This document shows, piece after piece, positions 1 to 9,124 of a stretch of 64,000 nt of DNA (position 1 is the first letter of the stretch; every line of letters begins with the position of its first letter). The position numbers and the translations under genes are program-made. Below the pieces are notes generated by a model. That model was not told the DNA's origin, ran no database searches, and saw nothing but the letters and a program-made list of their open reading frames with translations. Origin of the DNA: JANYHF01 sp963732765 (GTDB lineage Bacteria; Pseudomonadota; Alphaproteobacteria; Rhizobiales; Hyphomicrobiaceae); NCBI GenBank assembly GCA_963732765.1, contig CAVTAS010000003.1:1-64000 (forward strand), in the 5' to 3' direction.

Positions 1-2
1 AG

Positions 3-914
3 TATTTTCGCGGTAAGGCGAAGATCGACGATCTGGTGTTCGCGATCACCAAGGATGCGACCGCGCGCTACGCCAAGCTGAAGGCCAACGAGTGCCAGGT
101 GATGGTCGGCCCCAATCCCGCCGATCTGCCGGCCATGAAGGCCGACGCCGCCGTGACCGTGATGGAGCAGGCCGGCCTCAACATTGGCTACCTGTCGATG
201 AACCTGACCAAGCCGCCGTTCGACAAGAAAGAGGTGCGCCAGGCCATTAACATGGCGCTGGATCGTGATTCCATCCTGAAGGAGGTCTACCAGGGCGCCG
301 GGCAGAAAGCGAAAAACCCGATCCCGCCGACCATCTGGTCCTACGACGAGGCGACCAAGGATTATCCGTATGACCCGGCCAAGGCCAAGGCCATGCTGGA
401 AGCGGCCGGCGTCAAGGACCTGAAGTCGGACCTATGGTACATGCCGGTACAGCGCCCGTACAATCCCAACGGCAAGCGCATGGCCGAAATGATGCAGGCG
501 GATCTCGCCAAGGTCGGCATCGCGGTGGAGCTCAAGAGCTTCGAGTGGGGCGAGTATCGCAAGCGCCTGCAGGCCGGCGAGCACCAGATGGGCCTGCTCG
601 GCTGGACCGGCGACAACGGCGATCCCGACAACTTCTTCTTCCTGCTCGGCTGCCCCGACGGCAAACCCGCCGGCCAGAACCTGTCGAAATGGTGCAACAA
701 GGACTTCGACGCCGGTCTGGTCGAGGCGCGCAATCTCGCCGACGTGGCCAAGCGGACCGAGATCTACAAGAAGATGCAGGCCATCGCCAAGGACGAAGCG
801 CCCTGGGTGACGATCGCGCATTCCACGGTGTTCGAGCCGGTGCGCAAAGAGGTGAGCGGCTACAAGGTCAGCCCGCTCGGCCGGCACGAGTTCTATGACG
901 TGGATGTGAAGTAG
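3..914 (+). CDS. Peptide ABC transporter substrate-binding protein, 3' part (SBP family 5)
   Basis: The frame is open from the left edge to TAG at 912-914, so the signal peptide and N-terminal domain lie outside the window. About 303 residues remain of a family that is usually about 530 residues. 'INMALDRDSI' and 'GWTGDNGDPDNFFF' are typical of the C-terminal half of family 5 solute-binding proteins (DppA/OppA/GsiB type). The protein would capture a peptide or similar solute in the periplasm and pass it to the permeases encoded from 1759. The broken DUF559 gene and two repeats separate it from those permeases, which is unusual for such an operon. The substrate cannot be read from the sequence. 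Confidence 0.9.
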   Translation, partial: YFRGKAKIDDLVFAITKDATARYAKLKANECQVMVGPNPADLPAMKADAAVTVMEQAGLNIGYLSMNLTKPPFDKKEVRQAINMALDRDSILKEVYQGAGQKAKNPIPPTIWSYDEATKDYPYDPAKAKAMLEAAGVKDLKSDLWYMPVQRPYNPNGKRMAEMMQADLAKVGIAVELKSFEWGEYRKRLQAGEHQMGLLGWTGDNGDPDNFFFLLGCPDGKPAGQNLSKWCNKDFDAGLVEARNLADVAKRTEIYKKMQAIAKDEAPWVTIAHSTVFEPVRKEVSGYKVSPLGRHEFYDVDVK

Positions 915-930
915 GCGGAACCCAGAACTT

Positions 931-1137
931 CCTTCTCCCCCGCTTCTTCGCGGGGGAGAAGGTGCCCCGTAGGGCGGATGAGGGGCAGGAGCTTGCTCCG
1001 AACGTCATGCGGTTCGACGATAGCGCGTCCGGGGCCGGCTACAAAGTCCGTCCCCGGCCGAACCTAGACCTGTCCCAGCCCCGCCCTTCACCCGCCCCTG
1101 CGGGGCACCCTCTCCCCCGCCAGCGGCGGGGGAGAGG
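931..1137. repeat. Palindromic intergenic element, copy A
   Basis: It starts with the hairpin cttctcccccgc/gcgggggagaag (932-961) and ends with ctctcccccgcc/ggcgggggagag (1110-1136). Inside are 'gaggggcaggagcttgctccg' on the left and a related 'cacccgcccctgcggggcacc' on the right, so the whole unit is a long imperfect inverted repeat. Seven more copies of the family occur in this window. It lies between the binding-protein gene and the DUF559 remnant. Confidence 0.8.
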
Positions 1138-1173
1138 CAGTTCTTGCGGCGCCATTTGGCCGAGTATCAAGCA

Positions 1174-1535
1174 ATGCGTCGTGGCGAGCAACCTTGGAAG
1201 ACAAATCGCGCGCGGGCTTTGCGCGATGGCGAGACGTCATCGGAAGATGCGTTGTGGCAGCGGTTGCGCGGCCGCCGGCTGGGCGATTTCAAATTCGTCC
1301 GCCAGCTGCCGACTGGACCGTACTTTGGCGACTTGGTTTGTCGTGAGCTGAAAGTCATTGTCGAGATCGACGGAGCAACGCATTACACGCAAGAAGAGTT
1401 GCGGGACGATGCCAGACGAACCGCCAGAACTCGAAGCCCTGGGCTACCGCATCTACCGCGTCACCAACACCGACGTCTACGACAACATGCGCGGCGTTCT
1501 CGATGGTCTGCTGCACCTGCTACGGAGCCAGCAAT
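1174..1535 (+). pseudogene. DUF559 (Vsr-like endonuclease fold) gene, frameshifted
   Basis: One frame gives the N-terminal part with 'SSEDALWQRLRGRRLGDFKF' and 'VIVEIDGATHY'. After an apparent extra base near 1420-1428 the next frame gives 'ELEALGYRIYRVTNTDVYDN' and 'GVLDGLLHLL'. Together they match the DUF559 domain, a very-short-patch-repair-like nuclease fold, with the expected E-x-D core (VEID). The natural stop is lost: the second frame runs on into repeat copy B. TTG at 1144 is another possible start. The gene is flanked by repeat copies A and B in the same orientation, inside an ABC importer operon. It may be a true pseudogene, or the frame break may be one of the many single-base insertions in this assembly. 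Confidence 0.75.
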
Positions 1536-1747
1536 CCCTCTCCCCCGCCACTGGCGGGGGAGAGGGTGCCCCGTTAGGGGCGGGTGAGGGGCAGGAGCTG
1601 GCTCCGAACTTCGTGGGGCACGACGACGGCGCGTGTCGTCGCGAACCAAGCAGTCCGCACCAAGCCGAACCTGGACCTGTCCCGGCACCTGCCCCTCACC
1701 CGCCCCTGCGGGGCACCCTCTCCCCCGCCAAGAGGCGAGGGAGAGGG
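1536..1747. repeat. Palindromic intergenic element, copy B
   Basis: It has the same plan and orientation as copy A: a ctctcccccgcc/ggcgggggagag hairpin, 'gtgccccgttaggggcgggt', 'gaggggcaggagctggctcc', a diverged centre, then 'cccctcacccgcccctgcgg' and a final hairpin ending near 1747. It ends about 11 bases before the permease start, so it forms most of that gene's leader. Confidence 0.8.
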
Positions 1748-1758
1748 AAGGATTCCCC

Positions 1759-2772
1759 ATGATCCGCTTTCTCATCCGCCGCTTGGCCCTCACCATCCCG
1801 ACCTTCATCGCGCTGATGTTTGTCACCTTCATGCTGATCCGCATGGTGCCGGGCGATCCGGTCGAGGCGCGCCGGGGTGAGCGCGGCATTTCGCCGGAAC
1901 GGCATGCGCAATTGCTGCGCGAGATGGGGCTCGATCAGCCCACCTGGAAGCAGTTTCTCGACTATGCCAACGGCATCCTGCATGGCGATTTCGGCACCTC
2001 GATTGTCAGCCATGAGAAGGTGCTGACGGAATTCCTGACGCTGTTTCCTGCGACGCTGGAACTGTCGCTGTGCGCCATGCTGTTCGCCACACTGCTGGGG
2101 GTGCCAGCCGGCATCTTTGCGGCCGTCAAGCGCGGCACGGTTTCCGACCAGGCCCTGATGGGCGCGGCGCTCACCGGCTACTCGATGCCGATCTTCTGGT
2201 GGGGCCTGCTGCTCATCCTGTTCTCGTCGGTCACGATGGGCTGGACGCCGGTATCGGGCCGCATGGACCTGGTGAAATATTACTTCGAGCCGACGACCGG
2301 CTTCATGCTGATCGACACCCTGCTGATCGATCAGGCCGGCGCGTTCCGGGATGCGGCCCGCCACCTCATCTTACCGACCATCGTGCTCGGCACCGTGCCG
2401 CTGGCGGTGATCGCGCGCATGACCCGGTCCTCGATGCTGGAGGTGCTGGAGGAGGACTATGTGCGCACCGCCCGCGCCAAGGGGCTGTCGCCGTTCCGCA
2501 TCGTCGGCCTGCATGCCCTGCGCAATGCCCTGATCCCGGTGGTGACCGTCATTGGACTGATGACCGGCACGCTGCTGGCCGGGGCGGTGCTGACCGAGCG
2601 CATCTTTTCCTGGCCCGGGGTCGGCACCTGGCTGATCGAGAGCATCGGCCGGCGCGACTATCCAGCGCTGCAGGGCGGCATCATGCTGATCTCCATCGTG
2701 GTCATCCTGGTCAATGTGATGGTCGATATGCTCTACGGCCTGATCAACCCGAGGATCCGCCATGCCGGCTGA
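1759..2772 (+). CDS. Peptide ABC transporter permease (DppB/OppB type)
   Basis: A 337-residue inner-membrane permease. The ATG at 1759 (MIRFLIRRLALTIPTF) is chosen because it gives the normal DppB N-terminus; longer in-frame versions only translate repeat B. The first membrane segment is near residues 9-29 and about five more follow. The EAA-loop signature 'EEDYVRTARAKGLSPFRIV' precedes the C-terminal membrane segments, as expected for contact with the ATPase subunits. The gene overlaps the next permease gene by 11 bases, so the two are translationally coupled. It is part of the importer with the 5'-truncated binding protein at the window edge. Confidence 0.92.
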   Translation: MIRFLIRRLALTIPTFIALMFVTFMLIRMVPGDPVEARRGERGISPERHAQLLREMGLDQPTWKQFLDYANGILHGDFGTSIVSHEKVLTEFLTLFPATLELSLCAMLFATLLGVPAGIFAAVKRGTVSDQALMGAALTGYSMPIFWWGLLLILFSSVTMGWTPVSGRMDLVKYYFEPTTGFMLIDTLLIDQAGAFRDAARHLILPTIVLGTVPLAVIARMTRSSMLEVLEEDYVRTARAKGLSPFRIVGLHALRNALIPVVTVIGLMTGTLLAGAVLTERIFSWPGVGTWLIESIGRRDYPALQGGIMLISIVVILVNVMVDMLYGLINPRIRHAG

Positions 2773-3679
2773 TGCGACAGTGGCCGGCGGCCTGACGAAC
2801 CAAGCCGCCCAGACCCAACCGGGACCGCTGCTGGCTTTCTGGCGCGCTTTTCGCGAGAATCGCGGCGCCGTGGTTGCGCTCGCGATTGTGCTGACCATCA
2901 TCGTCATCGCGATTTTTGCGCCGCTGCTGGCGCCCTATTCGCCGATCGAGCAGTTCCGCGACCACGTCAAGCAGCCGCCCGCGTTTACGTCCGGCGGCGA
3001 TTGGCGCTTCCCGCTCGGCACCGACGATGTCGGACGCGACATGCTCTCGCGCCTGATTTACGGCGCGCGCATTTCGCTGTTCATCGGCCTCGCGGTGATG
3101 GTTGTGTCGGTGATCGTCGGCCTGTCGCTCGGGCTGGCGGCGGCCTTCCTGGGCGGCATCGTGGATGTCGTGATCCTGCGCATCATGGACCTCATCATGG
3201 CGATCCCGAGCCTGGTGCTGGCCATCCTGATCGTCGCGGTTCTCGGCCCCAGTCTCACCAACACCATCATCGCGGTAACGGTCGTCTACCTGCCGCGCTA
3301 TGTGCGCCTGATCCGCGCCTCGGCGCTGGCGGAGCTGCAAAAGGACTACGTTACGGCGGCGCGCGTGGCCGGCGCGGGTCCTCTGCGCATCATGTTTACC
3401 TCGGTGCTGCCGAACTGCATGGCGCCGTTGATCGTGCAATCGGCGCTCGGCATTTCGGACGCCATCCTGGAGGCGGCGGGCCTCGGGTTCCTGGGCCTGG
3501 GCGCACAGCCTCCCTCGCCTGAGTGGGGCGCCATGCTGGCCGATGCGCGCGAGTTCATCCAGGCTGCGCCCTGGATCGTGACCTTTCCGGGCCTCGCCAT
3601 CCTGATCACGGTGCTCGCCATCAATGTCACCGGCGACGGCTTGCGCGATGCGCTCGATCCCAAGCTACGGCGGAGCTGA
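2762..3679 (+). CDS. Peptide ABC transporter permease (DppC/OppC type)
   Basis: A 305-residue partner permease. It has the N-terminal cytoplasmic segment and first membrane helix ('VVALAIVLTIIVIAIFAPLL') of the OppC_N domain, then a periplasmic loop with 'PLGTDDVGRDMLSRLIYGAR', which is very typical of DppC. The core carries the EAA loop 'LQKDYVTAARVAGAGPLRI'. The start ATG lies inside the end of the upstream permease gene (11-base overlap). It would form the heterodimeric channel with the protein from 1759 and be driven by the ATPases from 3685 and 4673. Confidence 0.92.
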   Translation: MPADATVAGGLTNQAAQTQPGPLLAFWRAFRENRGAVVALAIVLTIIVIAIFAPLLAPYSPIEQFRDHVKQPPAFTSGGDWRFPLGTDDVGRDMLSRLIYGARISLFIGLAVMVVSVIVGLSLGLAAAFLGGIVDVVILRIMDLIMAIPSLVLAILIVAVLGPSLTNTIIAVTVVYLPRYVRLIRASALAELQKDYVTAARVAGAGPLRIMFTSVLPNCMAPLIVQSALGISDAILEAAGLGFLGLGAQPPSPEWGAMLADAREFIQAAPWIVTFPGLAILITVLAINVTGDGLRDALDPKLRRS

Positions 3680-3684
3680 CCGGC

Positions 3685-4672
3685 ATGGCCCTGCTCGACA
3701 TCCGCGCGCTGTCGGTCGATTTCGCCACCGCGCGCGGGGCGTTCCGCGCTGTGGACGCCGTCGACTTCGCCATCGATCCCGGCGACGTGCTGGCCGTCGT
3801 GGGCGAATCCGGTTCCGGCAAATCGGTCGCCATGCTCGCGGTCATGGGCCTCTTGCCCTGGACCGCGACCGTCACGGCCGAACGCTTGCGGTTTGACGGC
3901 CGCGACCTGCATCGGCATCACGCCGAGGGAGCGCCGCGCCATCGTGGGTAAGGACATGGCGATGATCTTCCAGGAGCCGGTGGCCAGCCTCAATCCGTGC
4001 TTCACGGTTGGCTTCCAGATCGAGGAAAGCCTGCGCACGCACATGGGCCTGACCAGCCGGGCGGCCCGCTCGCGCGCGGTCGAGTTGCTGCAACTCCGTC
4101 GGTATCCCCGAACCGGAGCGGCGGCTCAATCAGTTCCCGCATCAATTGTCGGGCGGCATGTGCCAGCGCGTGATGATCGCCATCGCAATCGCCTGCAAAC
4201 CTAAGCTGCTGATTGCGGACGAGCCCACAACGGCGCTGGATGTAACCATCCAGGCGCAGATCCTCGACCTGCTGGTGGACCTGCAAAAGGAAACCGGCAT
4301 GGCGCTGGTGCTGATCACGCACGACATGGGCGTGGTGGCCGAGACGGCGCGGCGCGTGGTGGTGCAATACGCAGGCCAGCAGGTGGAGCGACAGTCCGTC
4401 GACGGATTGTTCGCTGCGCCGCGCCATCCCTATACGGCGGCCTTGCTGGCGGCCTTGCCCGAACACGCCAAGGGCGGGCGACTTGCCTCGATCCCCGGCG
4501 TAGTGCCCGGCCAGTTCGACACGACCGACGCCTGCCGCTTCGCTCCGCGCTGCGCCAAGGCCGACGATCGCTGCCGCTCCGTCTTGCCGCCGCGCCAATC
4601 AGCTGCGCTCGGCGAGGCCCTGTGCCACTACCCCGAAGGCGCGCCAGCGTCCAAAGCGCTGGAGACCGCCCG

Positions 4673-4676
<4 letters not shown>
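3685..4676 (+). CDS. Peptide ABC transporter ATP-binding protein (DppD type), two apparent frameshifts
   Basis: Three consecutive frames join into one DppD-like protein. Frame one has the Walker A 'GESGSGKS'. Frame two has the Q-loop 'MIFQEPVASLNP'. Frame three has the signature 'LSGGM', Walker B 'LLIADEPTTALD' and the oligopeptide C-terminal motif with 'CRFAPRCAKADDRC'. Removing one base near 3912 and one near 4094 restores continuity ('HGITPRERR', 'LLQSVGIPEPERR'). All catalytic motifs are present, so an assembly error is more likely than decay. The start ATG follows the permease stop by 5 bases. The gene overlaps the next ATPase gene by ATGA. Confidence 0.85.
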
Positions 4677-5653
<977 letters not shown>

Positions 5654-5788
5654 GCAAGTTGAGTTTTATTGGTATGAGTGGCTCTTCTGCCACCATTTTG
5701 ATTCGAATTGCCATTTCGGCACATTCGGGCTTGCCCCTACAATTCCAGCTGCCTAATTAACAGGGTACGTAGCGTAAGGGGTTGAGTC

Positions 5789-6205
5789 ATGCGTAAGTCC
5801 GTTAGTTTGACGTTAGCTGCAGCGATGCTTGTGGCCAGCGTTTCGATCGCGTCAGCGGCAGCCACCGTTGAACCGACCGCAGGCAATGTTTCTTTGAACT
5901 CTGGAAATGGCTACAAGAATCTGAGCGGCGCAACAGGCGCCCCGCAGGGCAGCAAAGTCTCGACGGGGCCAACTGGCGAAGCTAACATCATCTACGAAAA
6001 CGGCTGCGTCGAGCACGTCGACCCAGACAAGTTAGTTAGTGTCAGGACTGGCGAACTGTGCCTGCAGTCCCCCCTCAAACCGTCTGCCGCAATAAATCCG
6101 GTAGGTTTCGTGGTGCCGGTAGCTGTGATTGCTGTCGGTGCCTGTGTCGCGTTCTGCGATGATGGTGATAAACCGAAGGCCGCCGCGCCCGCCAGCATCC
6201 AATAG
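5789..6205 (+). CDS. Small secreted protein with FecR-like core, function unknown
   Basis: A 138-residue protein with a clear Sec signal peptide (MRKSVSLTLAAAMLVASVSI, cleavage after ASA near residue 23). The middle part ('GNVSLNSGNGYKNLSGATG', 'PQGSKVSTGPTGEANIIY') resembles the short beta-rich FecR-type segments found in small periplasmic proteins of Hyphomicrobiales. A glycine/valine-rich hydrophobic stretch ('VGFVVPVAVIAVGACVAF') near the C-terminus could be a membrane helix. There are four cysteines. The start follows 'aaggggttgagtc'. A hairpin with a T-run follows the stop codon. No specific function can be assigned. Confidence 0.6.
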   Translation: MRKSVSLTLAAAMLVASVSIASAAATVEPTAGNVSLNSGNGYKNLSGATGAPQGSKVSTGPTGEANIIYENGCVEHVDPDKLVSVRTGELCLQSPLKPSAAINPVGFVVPVAVIAVGACVAFCDDGDKPKAAAPASIQ

Positions 6206-6283
6206 GTGCCTACCGTAAGCCAATTTTGTGCCCAACTTGGGTGCCGAAAAGGTCTTCCGGATCTAATTGGGCTAACTCAAATA

Positions 6284-6325
6284 AAGCGCGCTCCACTGGG
6301 AACAGAGGCGACGCGCTTATTTTTT
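6284..6325. terminator. Rho-independent terminator, probably bidirectional
   Basis: The stem aagcgcg (6284-6290) pairs with cgcgctt (6312-6318) and is followed by attttttt-like sequence (6319-6325). On the other strand the stem is followed by 'tttattt'. It lies between the convergent ends of the small secreted protein gene and the dioxygenase gene, so it can serve both. Confidence 0.55.
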
Positions 6326-6351
6326 GGCCGCGTGACTGTGATGTTGGGCGC

Positions 6352-7119
6352 CTACAGCAGCCCCAGCATCTGCTGCAGCCGGCTAAACCAACCGCCACTG
6401 CGTCGCGCGGCCTGCGCCGTGCGATCCACCGCAACCGCCAGCGCGGCCTGGATGTCGCCGCCCGCCTCTGTCAACGCCAGCACGATACCGCCGCCTGACT
6501 TCGCGCCATCCTGGAAGATGCCGTCGGTGGCGTTTGACGTGTCGGCGACCGGCCGCGCCTTGTACGGTTCGCGCGTCGCGTAGACGTTGGCGCTGAACGC
6601 ATCCGGGAAATACGCTTGGCCGGTGATCAGCGTCTTGTCGGCGAGAAACGCCTTCAGGTGGATATGCGGCGTGCGGCCTGGATACCAGCCGGGATAGATG
6701 GTCTTGAAGCTGGCGACGCCGTTGGCATCGGTCATTTGCGTGCCGCGCAGATAGGTCTTGCCCTCAGTCGAGATGTTCTGCTTGTCGCCCTGCTCCGGGT
6801 AGCCGGAATAGACCCCGCCGGCATCGGCATGCCAGATATCGACGCGAACATCCGGCAGCGGCTTGCACGACCCCAGTTCGATCAGCTTGAAGCTCAGCGT
6901 GACGGAAGCACCGGGGCGGCCCTCGGTGATGTCGGCCCGCACCATATGCGGATCGAAATAGTAAGGCCCCTCGTCCGCCTGAGGAAACAGCGTGCACACG
7001 CCATCGGGTGCGGTTGCGGCGGCCGGCTGGGTTGCGCCGGCCGCCCGTGCGGAGGACAGCGAGCCCAGCGCAGTGGCCGAAAACAGCGCCTTGAACGTCT
7101 GACGGCGTGACAGGCGCAT
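6352..7119 (-). CDS. Intradiol ring-cleavage dioxygenase, Tat-exported
   Basis: A 255-residue protein of the intradiol (catechol/protocatechuate-type) dioxygenase family. The start ATG at 7119 is preceded by aaggag and gives a twin-arginine leader, 'LSRRQTFKALFSATALG', suggesting folded export to the periplasm. The family core is visible: 'LFPQADEGPYYFD', 'ADITEGRPG', 'VRVDIWHADAGGVYSGY' and 'GWYPGRTPHIHLK', the last carrying the Tyr and two His iron ligands. It would open an aromatic ring between two hydroxyls using non-haem Fe(III). Secreted members are common in soil bacteria but their substrate is often unknown. The neighbour from 7175 is on the same strand and also carbon-catabolic, but the 55-base gap gives only weak support for an operon. 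Confidence 0.85.
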   Translation of the reverse strand: MRLSRRQTFKALFSATALGSLSSARAAGATQPAAATAPDGVCTLFPQADEGPYYFDPHMVRADITEGRPGASVTLSFKLIELGSCKPLPDVRVDIWHADAGGVYSGYPEQGDKQNISTEGKTYLRGTQMTDANGVASFKTIYPGWYPGRTPHIHLKAFLADKTLITGQAYFPDAFSANVYATREPYKARPVADTSNATDGIFQDGAKSGGGIVLALTEAGGDIQAALAVAVDRTAQAARRSGGWFSRLQQMLGLL

Positions 7120-7174
7120 GACCGTGATCTCCTTGCTGGTGCGGGCAAACCTTCGAACCGGCCCACCCAGCACG

Positions 7175-8170
7175 TCACAACGGTTTGACGGCCACCAATC
7201 CGTCGTCCTTGGCCGCCGCCAGCGTGTTGCGGAGCGGTTTGCCGAACTCCATCGCCTCGATCACGAACTCGTCGCCGGGCAGTGTCTTGACGCCAGCCGA
7301 GAAGCTGAGCACGGCCGCGCCGAAATAATGCGCATGCAGATCGCCGGGGCGGCGGAAGATGGCGTACTTGAAATGGTGGTGTTCGAGATTGGCGATGGAG
7401 TGGCTCATGTTCGCCTCGCCGAGCAGCGCGTGATCCTCGAACACGGCCTTGCCGTCCCGCAGCACGCGCGTGCGGCCGCGGATGTCCTTGGGCAATTCGC
7501 CAGTCAGCAGTTCCGGGCCCATCGAGCACGCGCGCAGCTTGGAGTGCGCGAGGTAGAGATAGTTCTGCGCCTCGATGGTGTGGTCGGAAAATTCGTTGCC
7601 GAGGCAATAGCCGAGACCTCGTGGATTGCCCTCGCCATCGATGATGTAGAGGCCGACCACTTCGGGTTCTTCGCCCCCGGTGAGGCCAAAACCTGGGATC
7701 GTGAGCGCGCCACCGGGCGGCACCACGCAAGTCCCGTTGCCCTTGTAAAACCATTCGGGCGGCACACCGATCTTGCCAGCCCCAGGCTTGCCGCCTTCAA
7801 CGCCCATGCGAAACATCTTCATGCTGTCGGATTCCGGCGCGCCAGAAGTCTTCGTCAACGCATGCATCTTATCGCGCGCGCCAGCGCTGCCGGTGTGCGT
7901 CAGGCCGGTGCCGGTGACATGCATGCGCGCGGGCTCGGGATGGTCGAGCGGGGCGAGGACCTTGCCGGCCTTGAGCAGGGCGGCGTAGTCGATCATCTCC
8001 TTGCCGGCCAGCTGCCGGGCGAGGCCGTCCAGCGTCTCGTCCATGGCCAGCGCCGCCATGGCCAGCTCATAGACCGTGGCGACCTTGGCCAGCGGATGAG
8101 CATGCTCGCCGTCGCTGGTCACCAGGCCGACCTGGCGGGTTTCGCCGTCGCGGTATTGGATGAGACGCAT
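7175..8170 (-). CDS. AraD1/GguC-family fumarylacetoacetate-hydrolase-like protein
   Basis: A 331-residue cytoplasmic protein beginning MRLIQYRDGETRQ, the typical GguC/AraD1 N-terminus; ATG at 8170 follows 'gggagttgttac'. 'YIIDGEGNPRGLGYCLGNEF', 'HTIEAQNYLYLAHSKLRAC' and 'LLGEANMSHSIANLEHHHF' resemble the FAH fold and its metal-site region. Known relatives are dehydratases or hydrolases of 2-keto-3-deoxy sugar acids (arabinose catabolism), and some members sit next to sugar ABC operons. Here no sugar transporter is adjacent, so the substrate is uncertain. Confidence 0.75.
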   Translation of the reverse strand: MRLIQYRDGETRQVGLVTSDGEHAHPLAKVATVYELAMAALAMDETLDGLARQLAGKEMIDYAALLKAGKVLAPLDHPEPARMHVTGTGLTHTGSAGARDKMHALTKTSGAPESDSMKMFRMGVEGGKPGAGKIGVPPEWFYKGNGTCVVPPGGALTIPGFGLTGGEEPEVVGLYIIDGEGNPRGLGYCLGNEFSDHTIEAQNYLYLAHSKLRACSMGPELLTGELPKDIRGRTRVLRDGKAVFEDHALLGEANMSHSIANLEHHHFKYAIFRRPGDLHAHYFGAAVLSFSAGVKTLPGDEFVIEAMEFGKPLRNTLAAAKDDGLVAVKPL

Positions 8171-8210
8171 GTAACAACTCCCAAACAGTGCGAAGGCTGA
8201 TCGACTTGCT

Positions 8211-8427
8211 TCTCCTCTCCCCCGACTTCGGGGGAGAGGATGTCGCCCGGAGCGCAAAGCGCGACGCAATCAGCGACAGGTGAGGGGCCGCCACTTGCTC
8301 CGTGCACGCGGCACGAAGGTCGGAGCAAGCTCCTGCCCCTCACCGACCGCGTGGCTCTTGCCGCAAAGAGGCGGCTGCGAGACGCGGTCTCCTCTCCCCC
8401 AACGCGAAAAGCGTTGGGGGAGAGGAG
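8211..8427. repeat. Palindromic intergenic element, copy C
   Basis: Left hairpin tctcctctcccccgacttcg/ggggagagga (8211-8240), internal 'ggtgaggggccgccacttgc' and inverted 'cggagcaagctcctgcccct', then a right hairpin cctctcccccaacgc/gcgttgggggagagg (8391-8427). It occupies almost the whole gap between the GguC-like gene start and the TIGR02300 gene stop. Confidence 0.8.
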
Positions 8428-8432
8428 GGCCG

Positions 8433-8834
8433 TCAAGTCTCTTCTTCGCCCTCGGCCGGACCTTCGATCAGACCGGTCACGTCGGCTTCATCGCCCTCTT
8501 CCGGCTCCAGGAAGGTGTCGTCGGCGGTCTCATCGTCCGCGATCTCGGCCTCTTCGCCTTCGATCTCGGCCAGCGCCTCCGTGGACTCCATGTCTGGGAT
8601 CTCGTCGCCATCCGGGGGAGTGTCAGCCATGGCGAACACCTTCTCCTTCATGACCGGCTTGGCTGCCTTGGGCTTGGCGGCGGCCTCGGCGGCAATGGCG
8701 GCGACCTCGACAGCGGTCAGCACGAATGGCGTCGAGCACAGTGGGCACACGATCGGGTCGTGGTTGAGGTCATAAAAGCGGTTGTTGCAGGATTGGCAGG
8801 ACCGTTTGGTGCCCCGCGCCAGTTTGTCGGACAT
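8433..8834 (-). CDS. TIGR02300 family (FYDLN acid) protein
   Basis: A 133-residue protein with an N-terminal zinc-ribbon-like part ('RGTKRSCQSCNNRFYDLN', then 'CPLC') containing the FYDLN motif that names the family. The rest is a low-complexity alanine-rich and then very acidic tail (many Glu and Asp). The start ATG at 8834 follows 'gagggtccgc'. The family is conserved in Alphaproteobacteria and is usually found divergent from aroA-cmk-rpsA; its function is not known. Here cmk lies 290 bases away with no aroA in between. Confidence 0.85.
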   Translation of the reverse strand: MSDKLARGTKRSCQSCNNRFYDLNHDPIVCPLCSTPFVLTAVEVAAIAAEAAAKPKAAKPVMKEKVFAMADTPPDGDEIPDMESTEALAEIEGEEAEIADDETADDTFLEPEEGDEADVTGLIEGPAEGEEET

Positions 8835-8944
8835 GCGGACCCTCATGAATTGGGGTGACTATGATGGATTTCTGAACCCCCATTGGCATGGGGAGCCGGG
8901 GGCTGTCAAAGCGATTTCTGGCGACTGGCATGGGACGTGTCTTA

Positions 8945-9043
8945 CCCTCTCCCCCGCTTCTTCGCGGGGGAGAGGGTGCCGCCCGAGCGCGAAAGCGCGA
9001 GGAAATAGCGGTTTCCTCTCCCCCGCCAGCGGCGGGGGAGAGG
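8945..9043. repeat. Palindromic intergenic element, copy D (short form)
   Basis: Two hairpins, ccctctcccccgc/gcgggggagaggg (8946-8977) and cctctcccccgcc/ggcgggggagagg (9015-9043), are separated by only about 37 bases with a small gcgc-gaaa-gcgc hairpin. The central 'gaggggcag' parts of the long copies are missing. It occupies the place where aroA is expected. Confidence 0.75.
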
Positions 9044-9124
9044 AAAGTCCCACCGTTGACACCATCCCCGCCCGTCTGCTCTATGCCGCTGGCTTCACTT
9101 GCATATCGCCGGAGGCGTTGGCGC

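Noticed and set aside
5688..5705. GTGGC/GCCAC hairpin with four T residues after the last ABC gene
   Set aside because: The stem is only five bases and the T-run is short and offset; not strong enough to call.
7118..8200. Long open frames antisense to the GguC-like gene
   Set aside because: They mirror a well-supported gene and show His/Arg-rich shadow composition.
8211..8427. Regular repeats that could suggest a CRISPR array
   Set aside because: Copies are single, far apart, not evenly spaced, and are palindromic intergenic elements; no cas genes are present.
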